DNA from: Bacteroidia bacterium
GTDB taxonomy: Bacteria; Bacteroidota; Bacteroidia; Chitinophagales; Saprospiraceae
NCBI GenBank assembly: GCA_030429045.1
Contig: JAUIEA010000018.1
Location: 1 to 43,487, forward strand
Direction: 5' to 3'
DNA: 43,487 nt
Shown here: positions 8,253-17,246 of the stretch, piece by piece
Layout: every line of letters begins with the position of its first letter
How positions within the stretch are numbered: the first letter of the stretch is position 1
Notes under the pieces: generated by a model
What the model was told of the DNA's origin: nothing
What the model saw: only the letters and a program-made list of their open reading frames with translations
The model's database searches: none
Translations under genes and position numbers: made by a program

Positions 8253-11200
8253 ATGCCCACCTTCCCCCAACAACACCTGGCCCGCTTCGAGAACGAGATA
8301 CTGGCCCAACTGAATCCCGACCAGCGGCAGGCTGTGGATCGGATCGAAGGTCCTGTGATGGTGATCGCCGGTCCGGGTACTGGAAAAACCCAACTGCTGG
8401 CCGCGCGGATCGGCAATATCCTGCGTCTGACCGATACGGATCCACGAGAGATCCTCTGCCTCACCTATACCGAGGCCGGGGCCACCGCCATGCGGCAGCG
8501 ACTCATCCAGTTTATCGGTCCCGAAGGGTACCGGGTACCGGTACATACGTTTCACGGGTTCTGCAATGTGGTCATCCAGGAAAACCCGGCACGATTCGGT
8601 GGCTATCGCGAACTCCAGCCCCTGACCGATCTGGAAGGCAGGGAATATCTCAAACAGCTGATCGATTCACTCCCTGTCGAACATCCACTGCGTCGGCTCC
8701 GGGGTGATTTCTATTATGAGGTCCCTCGACTGGCCCGGCTCTTCAGCACCATGAAACAGGAAGGTCTCTCACCGGAGCAGATCAGTGAAGCCATCGACCT
8801 GTATCTGGAAGAGCTCCCCACCCGTGAGGGCTTTTTCTACAAGCGGAAGTACAAACAGTTTGAAGCAGGCGACCCGAAGGAGTCTGCCATCCAGGCAGAG
8901 ACCAAACGGATGGAAGATACCCGTATCGCAGCCCGACTGTTGCCCGACTTCCAGGCACTGCTGGAAGAAAAAGGCCGATACGACTTTTCGGATATGCTGC
9001 GATGGGTACACCTGGCCTTTGAGGAGGACGCTGAACTGCTGCGGACCTACCAGGAACGCTTCCTCTACCTGCTGGTGGATGAGTATCAGGATACCTCCGG
9101 CTTGCAGAACAGTATCCTCTATCAACTTGCCGATTTCTGGCAGGAGCCCAACCTCTTCGTAGTGGGTGATGACGACCAGGCCATCTATCGCTTTCAGGGA
9201 GCCAGCATGCAGAACATCCTGGATTTCCACCACCGATTCAGACCTGCTCCCTTTATCCTGAAGGAGAATTATCGGTCCGGCCAGGCCCTGCTGGACGCCA
9301 GCAACGCCCTGATCTCCCAAAACCTGGGTCGGCTGAATGAAAAGCTGGGGCTCGAAAAGAAACTGGAAGCCAGAAATACCAGGCTACCTCAACCCGGAGT
9401 GGCTCCACAATTAATGGAGTTTGGGACCAGCACCGGAGAAGAAGCCTGGATCGCAGATCGGATCCAAAGCCTTCTGGATGAAGGTGTCCCTGCTCCGGAG
9501 ATCGCAGTACTCTATCGCAATCACCGACACGCAGACAACCTCATCCGACTCTGTCGCCAACGCGGCATCCCGGTGAGTCAGCAACGGCAGGAGAATATCC
9601 TGCACGATCCGTTTATTCAAAGTCTGTTAGAGATCCTGGCCTATATCCAGGGGGAATACAATCAACCGTTCAGTGAAGAATTGCGCCTGGTCGAGATCTT
9701 GCATTATCGCTATTTCGGCATCACACCCCTGGATGTGGCCCGGCTGCTTCGCTTCATGAAACAGAATTACGCTACCCACAAATTGGATCCCTCCAAAAAA
9801 TTGCTCCGGTGGCGCGAATTGCTCTCCTCCGAGGCACTGCTCTCTCAAACGGGCGTATCCGATATCGCTGCCATCTCAACCGTCGCCGAAAACCTGGAAT
9901 ACTGGATCGGGCATTTCAAGGAGATGACCATCCAGAATCTGTTCGAACGTATCCTGACCCGGGGCGGCGTGCTGGCAACCATCCTGGCCGATCCACAAAA
10001 ACGGCGACTACTGGAATTGGTCACGACATTATTTGATTATATCAAGGCAGAAACGGCACGTGATCCGGAGATCGAATTATCCGCCATACTGGCCCAATGT
10101 GCGGAGATGATGGAAGGCAATATTGCCTTGCCCTATGTACACTATATCGGCAATCCGGATGGCGTCCCCTTCAGCACCATTCACTCTGCCAAGGGATTGG
10201 AATGGTCGCATGTGTTTATGATGGCCAGCTCGGCCAAGAACTGGGGGGGGCAGACCGGAGGCCGGGACTATAAGTTTCCGGATACCCTGCAACGAAATTC
10301 GGAAGCAACCGACGAGCAGAATGCGGAGGAAGAACGCCGCCTGTTTTTTGTCGGCATGACCCGGGCCAGGGAGGGATTGACCATCAGTTATGCCCGGGAT
10401 CAGAAAAATGCCCGAACAAAAAAGACGGGAACCAACGATCTGGCGGCACCCTTCCTGTGGGAATTACACGAGCGGGGGCACCTGCCCATTCAATCGCTTG
10501 ACGTCGCTGCTGACGTACGAGAAAACGCGCTGGAATCTCTTTTGCATCCCCTGGATGAAAATCCTGCTTTACTGGAAGAGGGGTGGCTGAAGGAGCAGGT
10601 CAGCAACTTCGTCATGAGCGTCACCGCCCTGAATAAATACCTGGTGTGTCCACGTTCATTTTACTACGAAAATATCCTTCGCGTTCCATCAGGGAGAAAT
10701 CGATACATGGGGTACGGGAGTGCCGTTCACTATGCCCTGGAAAATGTATTTCAAAAAAATACCTTGCTGGAGGGAAATGTCACGGACCAGTTGCTCAGTG
10801 CCTTCGAGATCGGCATGAACCGGTACCAGTCCCACTTCACCAGGATCGAGTTTGAGAATACCATTGAACATGGCAAACAGGTGCTTCCCTGGTATGTGGA
10901 AGAAGCCATGCCGATCTGGAAACAGGCGGAAAAAACCGAGGTGGAAAAAGCCATTCGACAGGTCGAATGGGAGGGCTATCCCATTGGTGGCAAACTGGAT
11001 AAGGTCGAGCACTATCGGGATGGTCTGATCGTGGTTGATTATAAAACCGGAAATCCAGCCAATGCCAGAAAGAAACTGAACCGGCCTGGTGAAGACTGGA
11101 GAGCAGAACCGGGCGGGGATTACTGGCGGCAGATCGTTTTTTATCACATGCTGGTCACCGCTGACCGCAGTCTGACTGCCCGGATGAAATCCGGGGTCAT

Positions 11201-11447
11201 GGAATTTATCGAGCCGAACAGCAAGGATCAACTGGAGCGGGCCACCATTGAGGTGACGCCGGAAGATCTGGCCATTGTCGGTGAACAACTCGCCTTTGCA
11301 TTTGAAGGCATTCGCAATCTGGAGTTCAGCAATGGTTGTCATGAACCGGATTGCTTCTGGTGCAATCTGGTGGACCATCATGTCCTGGCTGATAGCATTA
11401 CCCCGGGCGGGGAAGACCCGGACCTGGCCATGGATGAAAGCACCTGA
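8253..11447 (+). CDS. UvrD/Rep-family helicase fused to RecB-like Fe-S nuclease
   Basis: This 1064-residue superfamily 1A helicase has a C-terminal PDDEXK nuclease. Helicase motifs in order are Walker A GPGTGKTQ (residues 40-47), Walker B LLVDEYQDTS (about 273-282), DDQAIYRFQGA (motif III), HSAKGLEW (about 644, motif V) and VGMTRAREGL (about 700, motif VI). The nuclease core VVDYKTGNP is near residue 926. Four cysteines fit an AddB-type [4Fe-4S] staple around the nuclease: C799 (LVCPRS), then C1029, C1034 and C1037 (CHEPDCFWC). The single polypeptide could process DNA ends in repair, much as AddAB or AdnAB do, but it lacks a partner gene here. ATG 8253 follows an AT-rich stretch with a weak TTTATTTG box. 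A defence role cannot be excluded but has no local support. Confidence 0.92.
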   Translation: MPTFPQQHLARFENEILAQLNPDQRQAVDRIEGPVMVIAGPGTGKTQLLAARIGNILRLTDTDPREILCLTYTEAGATAMRQRLIQFIGPEGYRVPVHTFHGFCNVVIQENPARFGGYRELQPLTDLEGREYLKQLIDSLPVEHPLRRLRGDFYYEVPRLARLFSTMKQEGLSPEQISEAIDLYLEELPTREGFFYKRKYKQFEAGDPKESAIQAETKRMEDTRIAARLLPDFQALLEEKGRYDFSDMLRWVHLAFEEDAELLRTYQERFLYLLVDEYQDTSGLQNSILYQLADFWQEPNLFVVGDDDQAIYRFQGASMQNILDFHHRFRPAPFILKENYRSGQALLDASNALISQNLGRLNEKLGLEKKLEARNTRLPQPGVAPQLMEFGTSTGEEAWIADRIQSLLDEGVPAPEIAVLYRNHRHADNLIRLCRQRGIPVSQQRQENILHDPFIQSLLEILAYIQGEYNQPFSEELRLVEILHYRYFGITPLDVARLLRFMKQNYATHKLDPSKKLLRWRELLSSEALLSQTGVSDIAAISTVAENLEYWIGHFKEMTIQNLFERILTRGGVLATILADPQKRRLLELVTTLFDYIKAETARDPEIELSAILAQCAEMMEGNIALPYVHYIGNPDGVPFSTIHSAKGLEWSHVFMMASSAKNWGGQTGGRDYKFPDTLQRNSEATDEQNAEEERRLFFVGMTRAREGLTISYARDQKNARTKKTGTNDLAAPFLWELHERGHLPIQSLDVAADVRENALESLLHPLDENPALLEEGWLKEQVSNFVMSVTALNKYLVCPRSFYYENILRVPSGRNRYMGYGSAVHYALENVFQKNTLLEGNVTDQLLSAFEIGMNRYQSHFTRIEFENTIEHGKQVLPWYVEEAMPIWKQAEKTEVEKAIRQVEWEGYPIGGKLDKVEHYRDGLIVVDYKTGNPANARKKLNRPGEDWRAEPGGDYWRQIVFYHMLVTADRSLTARMKSGVMEFIEPNSKDQLERATIEVTPEDLAIVGEQLAFAFEGIRNLEFSNGCHEPDCFWCNLVDHHVLADSITPGGEDPDLAMDEST

Positions 11448-11504
11448 TGACAGGGCAGTTCAGTCTGGAAGAGTTTAATTCCGTTCCAAAGATCAAAATT
11501 CAGT

Positions 11505-12119
11505 CTACGCGGGTTCGCGCAACAGTGCATACAGATCCATGCCTTTCTTGACCAGGGTAGCCATGTCGGCCGGCGCCAGTAATTTCCGTTTCCTGTAGAT
11601 CACCAGATAATATCCCAGGCCTTCGACGGTCCATTCCCGGTTCGATCGGAACATCCGCGCAAACTGTGGGGTCAGGAGCAGCTGGCGCACCAGCTCCTCG
11701 TCTTCCCCTTTCAGCAGGTTTTGATCCGAGAATTTTTTGTCATCGGCGTAGTCGATATCCTGCATGCCCAGCCAGGCGCCGATGCGATCAAAAAAGCCTT
11801 CGGGTCGCAGATAGAAATCAGGAAGGGCCAGATCCTTTGCCTGAATGAAAAAGACGGATTGATACAGTCGTTTGCGATGATTTCCCGCCGGCACCTTCCA
11901 GGTATAGTCAAATGTCAACAGGGTAGAGTTCAGTAATGGGTCTACCCGTCGGGCCACATTGTGCATGGATCGGGAGGACCCGAACTGCTTGTAAAAGTGG
12001 AAGGACTTCAACAAACTGATATCTGAATAGACATCATCACCCAGGAATTCGAAATCCAGTTTATGGGCCAGGTTGCGCAGGGCATCTGTCCGGGAAGAGG
12101 TAAGCTTGCGGGAGATCAT
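11505..12119 (-). CDS. Conserved protein of unknown function
   Basis: This predicted soluble protein of 204 residues has no signal peptide or transmembrane segment. It contains LDFEFLGDDVYSD near the start, a central block FDYTWKVPAGNHRKRLYQSV, then LPDFYLRPEGFFDRIGAWLG, IDYADDKKFSDQNLL and a basic C-terminus. The pattern of a beta-rich core with LPxFxLRPE followed by DIDxxDxxxFS is one I associate with an uncharacterised family, but I cannot name it. It is convergent with the helicase gene, 57 bp away. ATG 12119 (MISRKLTSS) is preferred over the upstream in-frame start at 12161, because the extra residues look like untranslated leader. Function is not assigned. Confidence 0.75.
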   Translation of the reverse strand: MISRKLTSSRTDALRNLAHKLDFEFLGDDVYSDISLLKSFHFYKQFGSSRSMHNVARRVDPLLNSTLLTFDYTWKVPAGNHRKRLYQSVFFIQAKDLALPDFYLRPEGFFDRIGAWLGMQDIDYADDKKFSDQNLLKGEDEELVRQLLLTPQFARMFRSNREWTVEGLGYYLVIYRKRKLLAPADMATLVKKGMDLYALLREPA

Positions 12120-12352
12120 GGAGTGAAGGTAGGGAAAGGGGAAGAAATGAATATTCAGCATTTACAGTGAGAACAAAAATATGAATGCCTGAATCAAGTC
12201 GTATCGGCTTCACTTTACACGCTGAGTCATGTAATGGCTATGCATATGTGGGTGTGAGTAGAAAAGGCATCGATAGTCTGAACATGAATCAAGATCATCC
12301 TGCCAGAAAATGATATTAATCAATTGATGCATTGTTCTTCTGCTACAGCTCA

Positions 12353-12405
12353 AGCATCCGGTAGGATGCTGGTGTGATTTTGCGTATCGGCGCGCTTTAG
12401 CCGCC
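12353..12405. repeat. Hairpin and REP-like unit downstream of the RAYT gene
   Basis: AGCATCC-GGTA-GGATGCT (12353-12370) is a near-perfect hairpin. It is followed at 12384-12405 by GTATCGGCGCGCTTTAGCCG plus two more bases, a close match to the unit ends found at 13336 and 13489 on the other side of the transposase. A further pair, CACTTTACAC near 12210-12219 and its inverse GTGTAAAGTG near 12410-12419, brackets the segment. The rest of the 378-bp gap 12162-12539 shows no gene. Confidence 0.55.
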
Positions 12406-12539
12406 GCTTGTGTAAAGTGTATCGATGCCACAGTCTTGAATTACAACTCCTCCAGAGGAACGATCACCCTCTAACATCTTTCTGTGGTTGTTAATAAAAG
12501 CAGCGGGGTAGTACTAATAATAACCGGCTATCTTTTCAA

Positions 12540-13214
12540 TCAATGGTCCTCTTTCAAATAGGTATATGGCCACTCCTCCCATTCGTTCACCATTCTTGCC
12601 TTGACCGGGTTGTCCAGGATATAGCGAACAATATGCGCTCTTTCCTTTAAGTCCCGAACAAGGCGATCATAACTGTCCTTTGCCCATAGCGGCCCGGTCC
12701 GATTCAACTTTTTATTGATCATAAAGGCAGTGGCACCCATGATCAGCCTCATCACATGGTCCAATTGGACATAATGATCCGGTTTTTCATTCGCTACCAA
12801 CCCATTCTCGTCCAGGACCTGTTTACTAAAATCAAATAAAATATGAACATGATTGGGCATTATAGTGTATGCAATCAGGTCGTAGTATTTTTCATTAAAC
12901 ATATCAATTCGCTCAGAAATAATCTTTGCTATCTCGTCATTTTGCAGCAACCCCTCATTTTCTTTATCAAGGAGACTGTCAATCTGATGAAAGTATTTAT
13001 CATAGGTTTTCATTAAAAAATCATTTGCAGCAGAATCCATCGGTAGTATGGACTCCTTTATGACTCGATTGTAATCAGCTACAATTTTCTTGAATACGGA
13101 TTTCGGTAATGTATTTTTTAGTCGGAAAGTGACAAAAAAGCAACCCCCAACTGGCGCTAAATGAGGAAGTCTATTTCGATAAAACGATTTGAATTGTTTT
13201 GATGTATGAGCCAT
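12540..13214 (-). CDS. REP-associated tyrosine transposase (RAYT, Y1/HUH family)
   Basis: This 224-residue single-strand DNA transposase is of the IS200/IS605-related RAYT type. The HUH motif is in MPNHVHILF (H122-V-H124), and the nucleophile is probably Y182 in WAKDSYDRLVRD, followed by the typical RYILDNPVKARMV ... EEWPYTYL ending. RAYTs nick and move or spread REP/BIME palindromes rather than themselves. The gene fits that model: related palindromic units lie on both sides (12384-12405, 13336-13474, 13489-13646), and there are no conventional IS ends. The protein appears intact. Base composition is AT-richer than the neighbours, which hints at acquisition. Confidence 0.9.
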   Translation of the reverse strand: MAHTSKQFKSFYRNRLPHLAPVGGCFFVTFRLKNTLPKSVFKKIVADYNRVIKESILPMDSAANDFLMKTYDKYFHQIDSLLDKENEGLLQNDEIAKIISERIDMFNEKYYDLIAYTIMPNHVHILFDFSKQVLDENGLVANEKPDHYVQLDHVMRLIMGATAFMINKKLNRTGPLWAKDSYDRLVRDLKERAHIVRYILDNPVKARMVNEWEEWPYTYLKEDH

Positions 13215-13335
13215 ACCATTTCAGAGCAATAAGAAAGGAATATTATTCCAGATGAAAACAAGACTAAAATAGCCATAAAAGATCACTAAACAAAGGGTAG
13301 TATAGTATCCTTCACATGCATGGATGCACTTCAGA

Positions 13336-13474
13336 GTATCGGCGTGCTTTAGCCGCCCTTATGTGAAACGAGAATAGAACATTAAGACACTCTTGTTAAC
13401 CATGCTAGCAGTATACAGCATCCTTCGATGAATATTGAGCCAATCTGCGGCAGCTAAAGCAGCCGGTACGATTC
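13336..13474. repeat. BIME-like repeat unit A upstream of the RAYT gene
   Basis: This unit of about 139 bp begins GTATCGGCGTGCTTTAGC and ends with the imperfect inverse GGCAGCTAAAGCAGCCGGTACGATTC (written in two parts: GGCAGCTAAAGCAGC then CGGTACGATTC). The interior contains AAGACACTCTTGTTAAC and TGAGCCAATCTGCGG. The inverted ends carry the same GCTTTAGC core seen 3' of the transposase. It is repeated directly downstream as unit B. Confidence 0.65.
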
Positions 13475-13488
13475 AGACAAACATCCGT

Positions 13489-13646
13489 GTATCGGCGTGC
13501 TTTAGCTCCCGTTCAGAATAACTATGAAGGAAAATTCAAGACACTCTTATTCACCATCCTAGCAGCATACAGCAACCTTCAATTAAAATTGAGCCAATCT
13601 GCGGCAGCTAACCGCCTTCGGCTATTAAAAAGCAGCCGGTACGATT
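13489..13646. repeat. BIME-like repeat unit B, tandem copy of unit A
   Basis: This second copy has the same order of blocks as unit A: GTATCGGCGTGCTTTAGC, then AAGACACTCTTATTC, AGCATACAGCAACCTTC, TGAGCCAATCTGCGGCAG and a CGGTACGATTC end. A short extra segment, CCGCCTTCGGCTATTAAA, lies between GGCAGCTAA and AGCAGCCGG. The two units are 14 bp apart. The rest of 13215-13732 (518 bp) has no convincing gene. Confidence 0.65.
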
Positions 13647-13732
13647 CCGATACAAATTTTATGCAAGGACAAGCCCGGCTACAACCATATAGTTAAGGCT
13701 ACCATGAATTCTCTATTCTGTAGAAACGAACA

Positions 13733-14320
13733 TCAACCCAGCTCCCGCCAGCGCGCCAGATATTTGGCGACGAGGTCGAATTCGACATTACAGAGATCTC
13801 CGGGCTGCAGGTTGCCGAAGGTGGTGTGATCGATGGTGTACGGAATAATGGTGACCGAAAATGTATCTCGGGTGGGTTGAATAACTGTCAGGCTGACCCC
13901 GTTAATACAAACCGATCCCTTGTCGATCAATAAATGAGCAGATGCCGGATCAAAGCCGAATGTAAACCACCAACTTCCGTCACGGTCCTCCCGCTTCAGA
14001 CAGGTGATCACACCATCTACATGGCCCTGTACCATGTGACCGTCCAACCGGTGCTGCAGGGAAACAGCCCGTTCGAGATTCACCCGGCTTCCCGTCTGAA
14101 TATTGCGGAAATGACTGCGCTCGAGGCTTTCGGCGACCAGGGTCACAGCATGTTTCCCGGGCAATATTTTTGTTACCGTCAGGCAGACTCCGTCATGCGC
14201 AATACTCTGGTCCACTTTCAGTTCATCTGAAATGGCTGAACTCACCCAGAGATGCACATTGGTCCCTTCTTTCTCTACTGCTTCGACCCGACCGATACAT
14301 TCTATGATTCCGGTAAACAT
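13733..14320 (-). CDS. ribE: Riboflavin synthase alpha subunit
   Basis: This 195-residue enzyme dismutates two 6,7-dimethyl-8-ribityllumazine molecules to riboflavin, the last step of vitamin B2 synthesis. The N-terminus MFTGIIECIGRVEAVE is diagnostic. The two lumazine-binding half-domains are visible as a repeat: SIAHDGVCLTVTKI with the first half, and SVCINGVSLTVIQP with the second, plus HMVQGHVDGV. The length is normal. The start is ATG 14320. The frame stays open far upstream, but that sequence is the end of the preceding gene. It lies 61 bp downstream of the large secreted protein on the same strand. No other rib genes and no FMN riboswitch are visible. Confidence 0.95.
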   Translation of the reverse strand: MFTGIIECIGRVEAVEKEGTNVHLWVSSAISDELKVDQSIAHDGVCLTVTKILPGKHAVTLVAESLERSHFRNIQTGSRVNLERAVSLQHRLDGHMVQGHVDGVITCLKREDRDGSWWFTFGFDPASAHLLIDKGSVCINGVSLTVIQPTRDTFSVTIIPYTIDHTTFGNLQPGDLCNVEFDLVAKYLARWRELG

Positions 14321-14381
14321 GTTCCTGACTGTTTGTTTTTCTTTAGATGTCCAGCTTCCAAAACTCCCGGGGTGCCTTTTT

Positions 14382-17135
14382 TCAGGGACGGAGGATCTGA
14401 ATATATCCTTCCAGAAAATTCTGGGCCGGCACAATGCCCTGGACTCGTTGTTCAAAAACCTTGCAGATATAAAAATAGGTCCCGTCGGTGCATTCCTTTC
14501 CTGACAGATCGCGACCATCCCAGAGGATATCCGGATCGGTTGTCTCGAAAACCAATCCTCCCCACCGGTTAAATATTTTCATGTCGATCCGTTCAATGAA
14601 CCGATAAGGATAGGGCTTGAACAGATCGTTCTGATTGTCACCATTCGGTGTAAACGTATTGGGTAGCTCATAATCCGGACAATTATCCACGCACACGACA
14701 TTGCTCGGCAGGGAGACATTCCCCAGGGAGTCCAGGGCAACTACTGAATAACATCCTGCCAGTCCGATATCCGGCCGATGAATCTCAGTGGTATCCTCTG
14801 CCGAAAACAATTCGCCAACCAGAACACTTTGGTCCTGACCCGGGGCGCGGAAATAGATCTGGTATCCAGCGACATCTGACAGACCCGGGCAGATGGACAA
14901 GGGATTGAGCCAGGTCAGCTCATTTTCGAGGATATCTGGAAATGGCCCTTCGAACAGACTGTCACATACATTGCTGACGGATAATACAGGTGGGCAGGGC
15001 GGTACGGTATCCAGGGGGATACCACAGTTTTCCTGCGAGAGATTGATCAGTGTATCCGGCAAATTGTCTATCCCATAATCGCCGAAAGAGCGAATACGAT
15101 AACAATATTCCTCCCCGTTGGTCAACCCGATGTCGGTGTATTCAGGAGTCGTCGTGAGGGCCAGTGGATCCCATAGCAGGGTATTCGGATTCCATCGCTC
15201 GACCTGATATTCATAATTGATCCAGGGCACCTCTTCCTCCCAGGACAGAATGTTCCGCTGATCGGTAGAGGCGACGCTTAAAAAGATGGATGATGCGGCT
15301 GCTGAAGCGCCCAGTAGTTCACCTGCCGGGCCGGTATAAAATTCGATCTGATAGGTATAGGGTGTGGTGCGCGTATCCAGGGGCGTATCAAACCGGACTG
15401 CTGTATCATTTGCAGCGGCGTAGGTGGGTGCACTGAAATCCCCGCCAGGCACGGGGGTCCAGTTGGTGGTGCCGATTCCCGGTGATCGGAGCAGGAGGTA
15501 TCGGTAAGGACCAGGGTAAAGCGTGGTGTCCAGATCCGGGATCCGTGGCTTACTCCAGACAATCTCCATCTCGCCGGTAACGGGATCGGTCGACTCCACG
15601 CTGACGGTAGTCAGCAAGGGCAAATTCCGACTCAGCTGGACACAAACCTCTTTGGAAGGCAGGCTTTCAACCTGGTTGAATGGATTCCCTGCGGAGGAAA
15701 GACGCGCAAAGTCTGCAACGATCCGGTAGCAATAGGTCCGCCCTGCCTCGACATCCGGATCGACAAATGTATAGCGACCGTTCACCAGGGTTTTTTGTTT
15801 AAAAGCGATGCGGGTATACCCTTTCCCGGACAGGCCCGGTGTACAGGTGTCAACAGGGAATGGGTTGCTCCCGACACGACGCCACACTGAAAATCCACGA
15901 AAAAACTCATTGGCTGCATCCTCACAGCGATAGGGGCTTTCCCAGGTCACAGTGACCGTATCCATACCGGGGTCGGCCTTGACATCCAGGGGAGGGGGGC
16001 CCACTACTTTGATCAGGAGGGTATGCAGATCGGCCAGTGGAGATGTCCCGTCATTGTCTACAGCTTTGAACACCACTGAGTAGGGTTGCTTTGAAATCTG
16101 CTCACAAACGGTTGGCCAGAAAAAGGACCCGGATACAGGCGGAGAGACGGCATTCGGAGGTGCAAAAAACTGGGCCGCCGAGAACGGATCGATGAAGGGT
16201 CCGCCAAGGGCGGTCAACAGCACAAGCTGGCCGGCATCCTCATCCGTGGCCAGGACATCCAGATCGATGGTATCACCGGCAATGACACAGATCTCTTCCA
16301 CTGTTTCAATGATCGGAGGATTGTTATTGCAGTCCTTGACCAACACCTGCATATCCCGGATGATGGTGTCCAGTGCTACCCCGTTGCGGTATTCCACGAT
16401 GATCATGGCAATATTGTATTCCCCGGCGACCAGGGGCGTTTCCCATCGCAATTCTCCGGTGACGGGATTCAGTGTGAGGGTGTTGGGTCCTCCCGAACCG
16501 ATCTCATTGGGATACTGGTACTTCGGAACCGCTGTTCCCTGTTTTTGCAATGGGACGATCAGGTGATAGGATAGACTGTCCTTATCCGGATCGGACGCAT
16601 TGGGATTGTGCACAAATGTCTCACCCACACAACCGAAGTCGATGGGTGGCTGGAGCAGCACCGGCGTGCTGTTACAGCCCTGAAATTGCGGGTTGAGAAA
16701 GGTGTAGATCGTTTCGATATAAAACGGAATACTCACCGAATTCGGGTAGTTGACATTGAGGATGTCATCGATCCGGTTGGGATCATTCATGCTGATCCGG
16801 TAGGTGGCCCGGGCCGGATAAACATGAATACCGACATAGAGGTTCTTTTTAATGTCATTGGCCAGCACTTCGCCAAAGGGAATGCCGCCGGAGCCGATGG
16901 GTCCATTGGTCCGATAGAGCCATTGTGTCGTGCCGTCTCCCCAGGACACTTCCACGCTATCCCGGTCGGCTGCAACGCTGGAAGCCTTGGTGTACGTGGT
17001 TACCGTCACCCGCAGGGTCAGCTCACTGCAGTTGCCGATCTGTTCGACTGTGATCTCACCGGCTCTATTGTGTGTCGCACCTAACGAAAAGGGAAGGGCT
17101 AGAAGGAAAAGGAGGATCAGACGTTTTGCCACCAT
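14382..17135 (-). CDS. Large secreted surface protein with type B T9SS (CHU_C) C-terminus
   Basis: This 917-residue protein starts at ATG 17135 (MVAKRLILLFLLALPFSLGA), a signal peptide. The N-terminal THNRAGEITVEQIGNC region and its tandem beta-sandwich repeats recur in Bacteroidota adhesin-like proteins. The middle has cadherin/PKD-like blocks (EICVIAGDTIDLDVLATDEDAG) and several fibronectin III-like modules (VTVTWESPYRCEDAANE, MEIVWSKPRIPDLD, YCYRIRSFGDYG). The C-terminal 85 residues (ELPNTFTPNGDNQNDLFKP ... FNRWGGLVF ... WDGRDLSGKECTDGTYFY) are the gliding-motility-associated CHU_C domain used for type IX secretion and surface attachment. It is probably an adhesin or extracellular scaffold. 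Its ligand is unknown. Confidence 0.9.
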   Translation of the reverse strand: MVAKRLILLFLLALPFSLGATHNRAGEITVEQIGNCSELTLRVTVTTYTKASSVAADRDSVEVSWGDGTTQWLYRTNGPIGSGGIPFGEVLANDIKKNLYVGIHVYPARATYRISMNDPNRIDDILNVNYPNSVSIPFYIETIYTFLNPQFQGCNSTPVLLQPPIDFGCVGETFVHNPNASDPDKDSLSYHLIVPLQKQGTAVPKYQYPNEIGSGGPNTLTLNPVTGELRWETPLVAGEYNIAMIIVEYRNGVALDTIIRDMQVLVKDCNNNPPIIETVEEICVIAGDTIDLDVLATDEDAGQLVLLTALGGPFIDPFSAAQFFAPPNAVSPPVSGSFFWPTVCEQISKQPYSVVFKAVDNDGTSPLADLHTLLIKVVGPPPLDVKADPGMDTVTVTWESPYRCEDAANEFFRGFSVWRRVGSNPFPVDTCTPGLSGKGYTRIAFKQKTLVNGRYTFVDPDVEAGRTYCYRIVADFARLSSAGNPFNQVESLPSKEVCVQLSRNLPLLTTVSVESTDPVTGEMEIVWSKPRIPDLDTTLYPGPYRYLLLRSPGIGTTNWTPVPGGDFSAPTYAAANDTAVRFDTPLDTRTTPYTYQIEFYTGPAGELLGASAAASSIFLSVASTDQRNILSWEEEVPWINYEYQVERWNPNTLLWDPLALTTTPEYTDIGLTNGEEYCYRIRSFGDYGIDNLPDTLINLSQENCGIPLDTVPPCPPVLSVSNVCDSLFEGPFPDILENELTWLNPLSICPGLSDVAGYQIYFRAPGQDQSVLVGELFSAEDTTEIHRPDIGLAGCYSVVALDSLGNVSLPSNVVCVDNCPDYELPNTFTPNGDNQNDLFKPYPYRFIERIDMKIFNRWGGLVFETTDPDILWDGRDLSGKECTDGTYFYICKVFEQRVQGIVPAQNFLEGYIQILRP

Positions 17136-17246
17136 GGACCGAAAATAGAGATTGCTGCCGATATAACGGTCAAGGGGGATAGATGTTGGCAAATGAGTCC
17201 CGGCTTTTGTCGGTCATCTGGCAAAACCATCCTTAAACCCCATTCC

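Noticed and set aside
13487-13696. A 69-residue plus-strand frame in the RAYT upstream region
   Set aside because: It is composed of the BIME-like repeat unit B and has no coding features.
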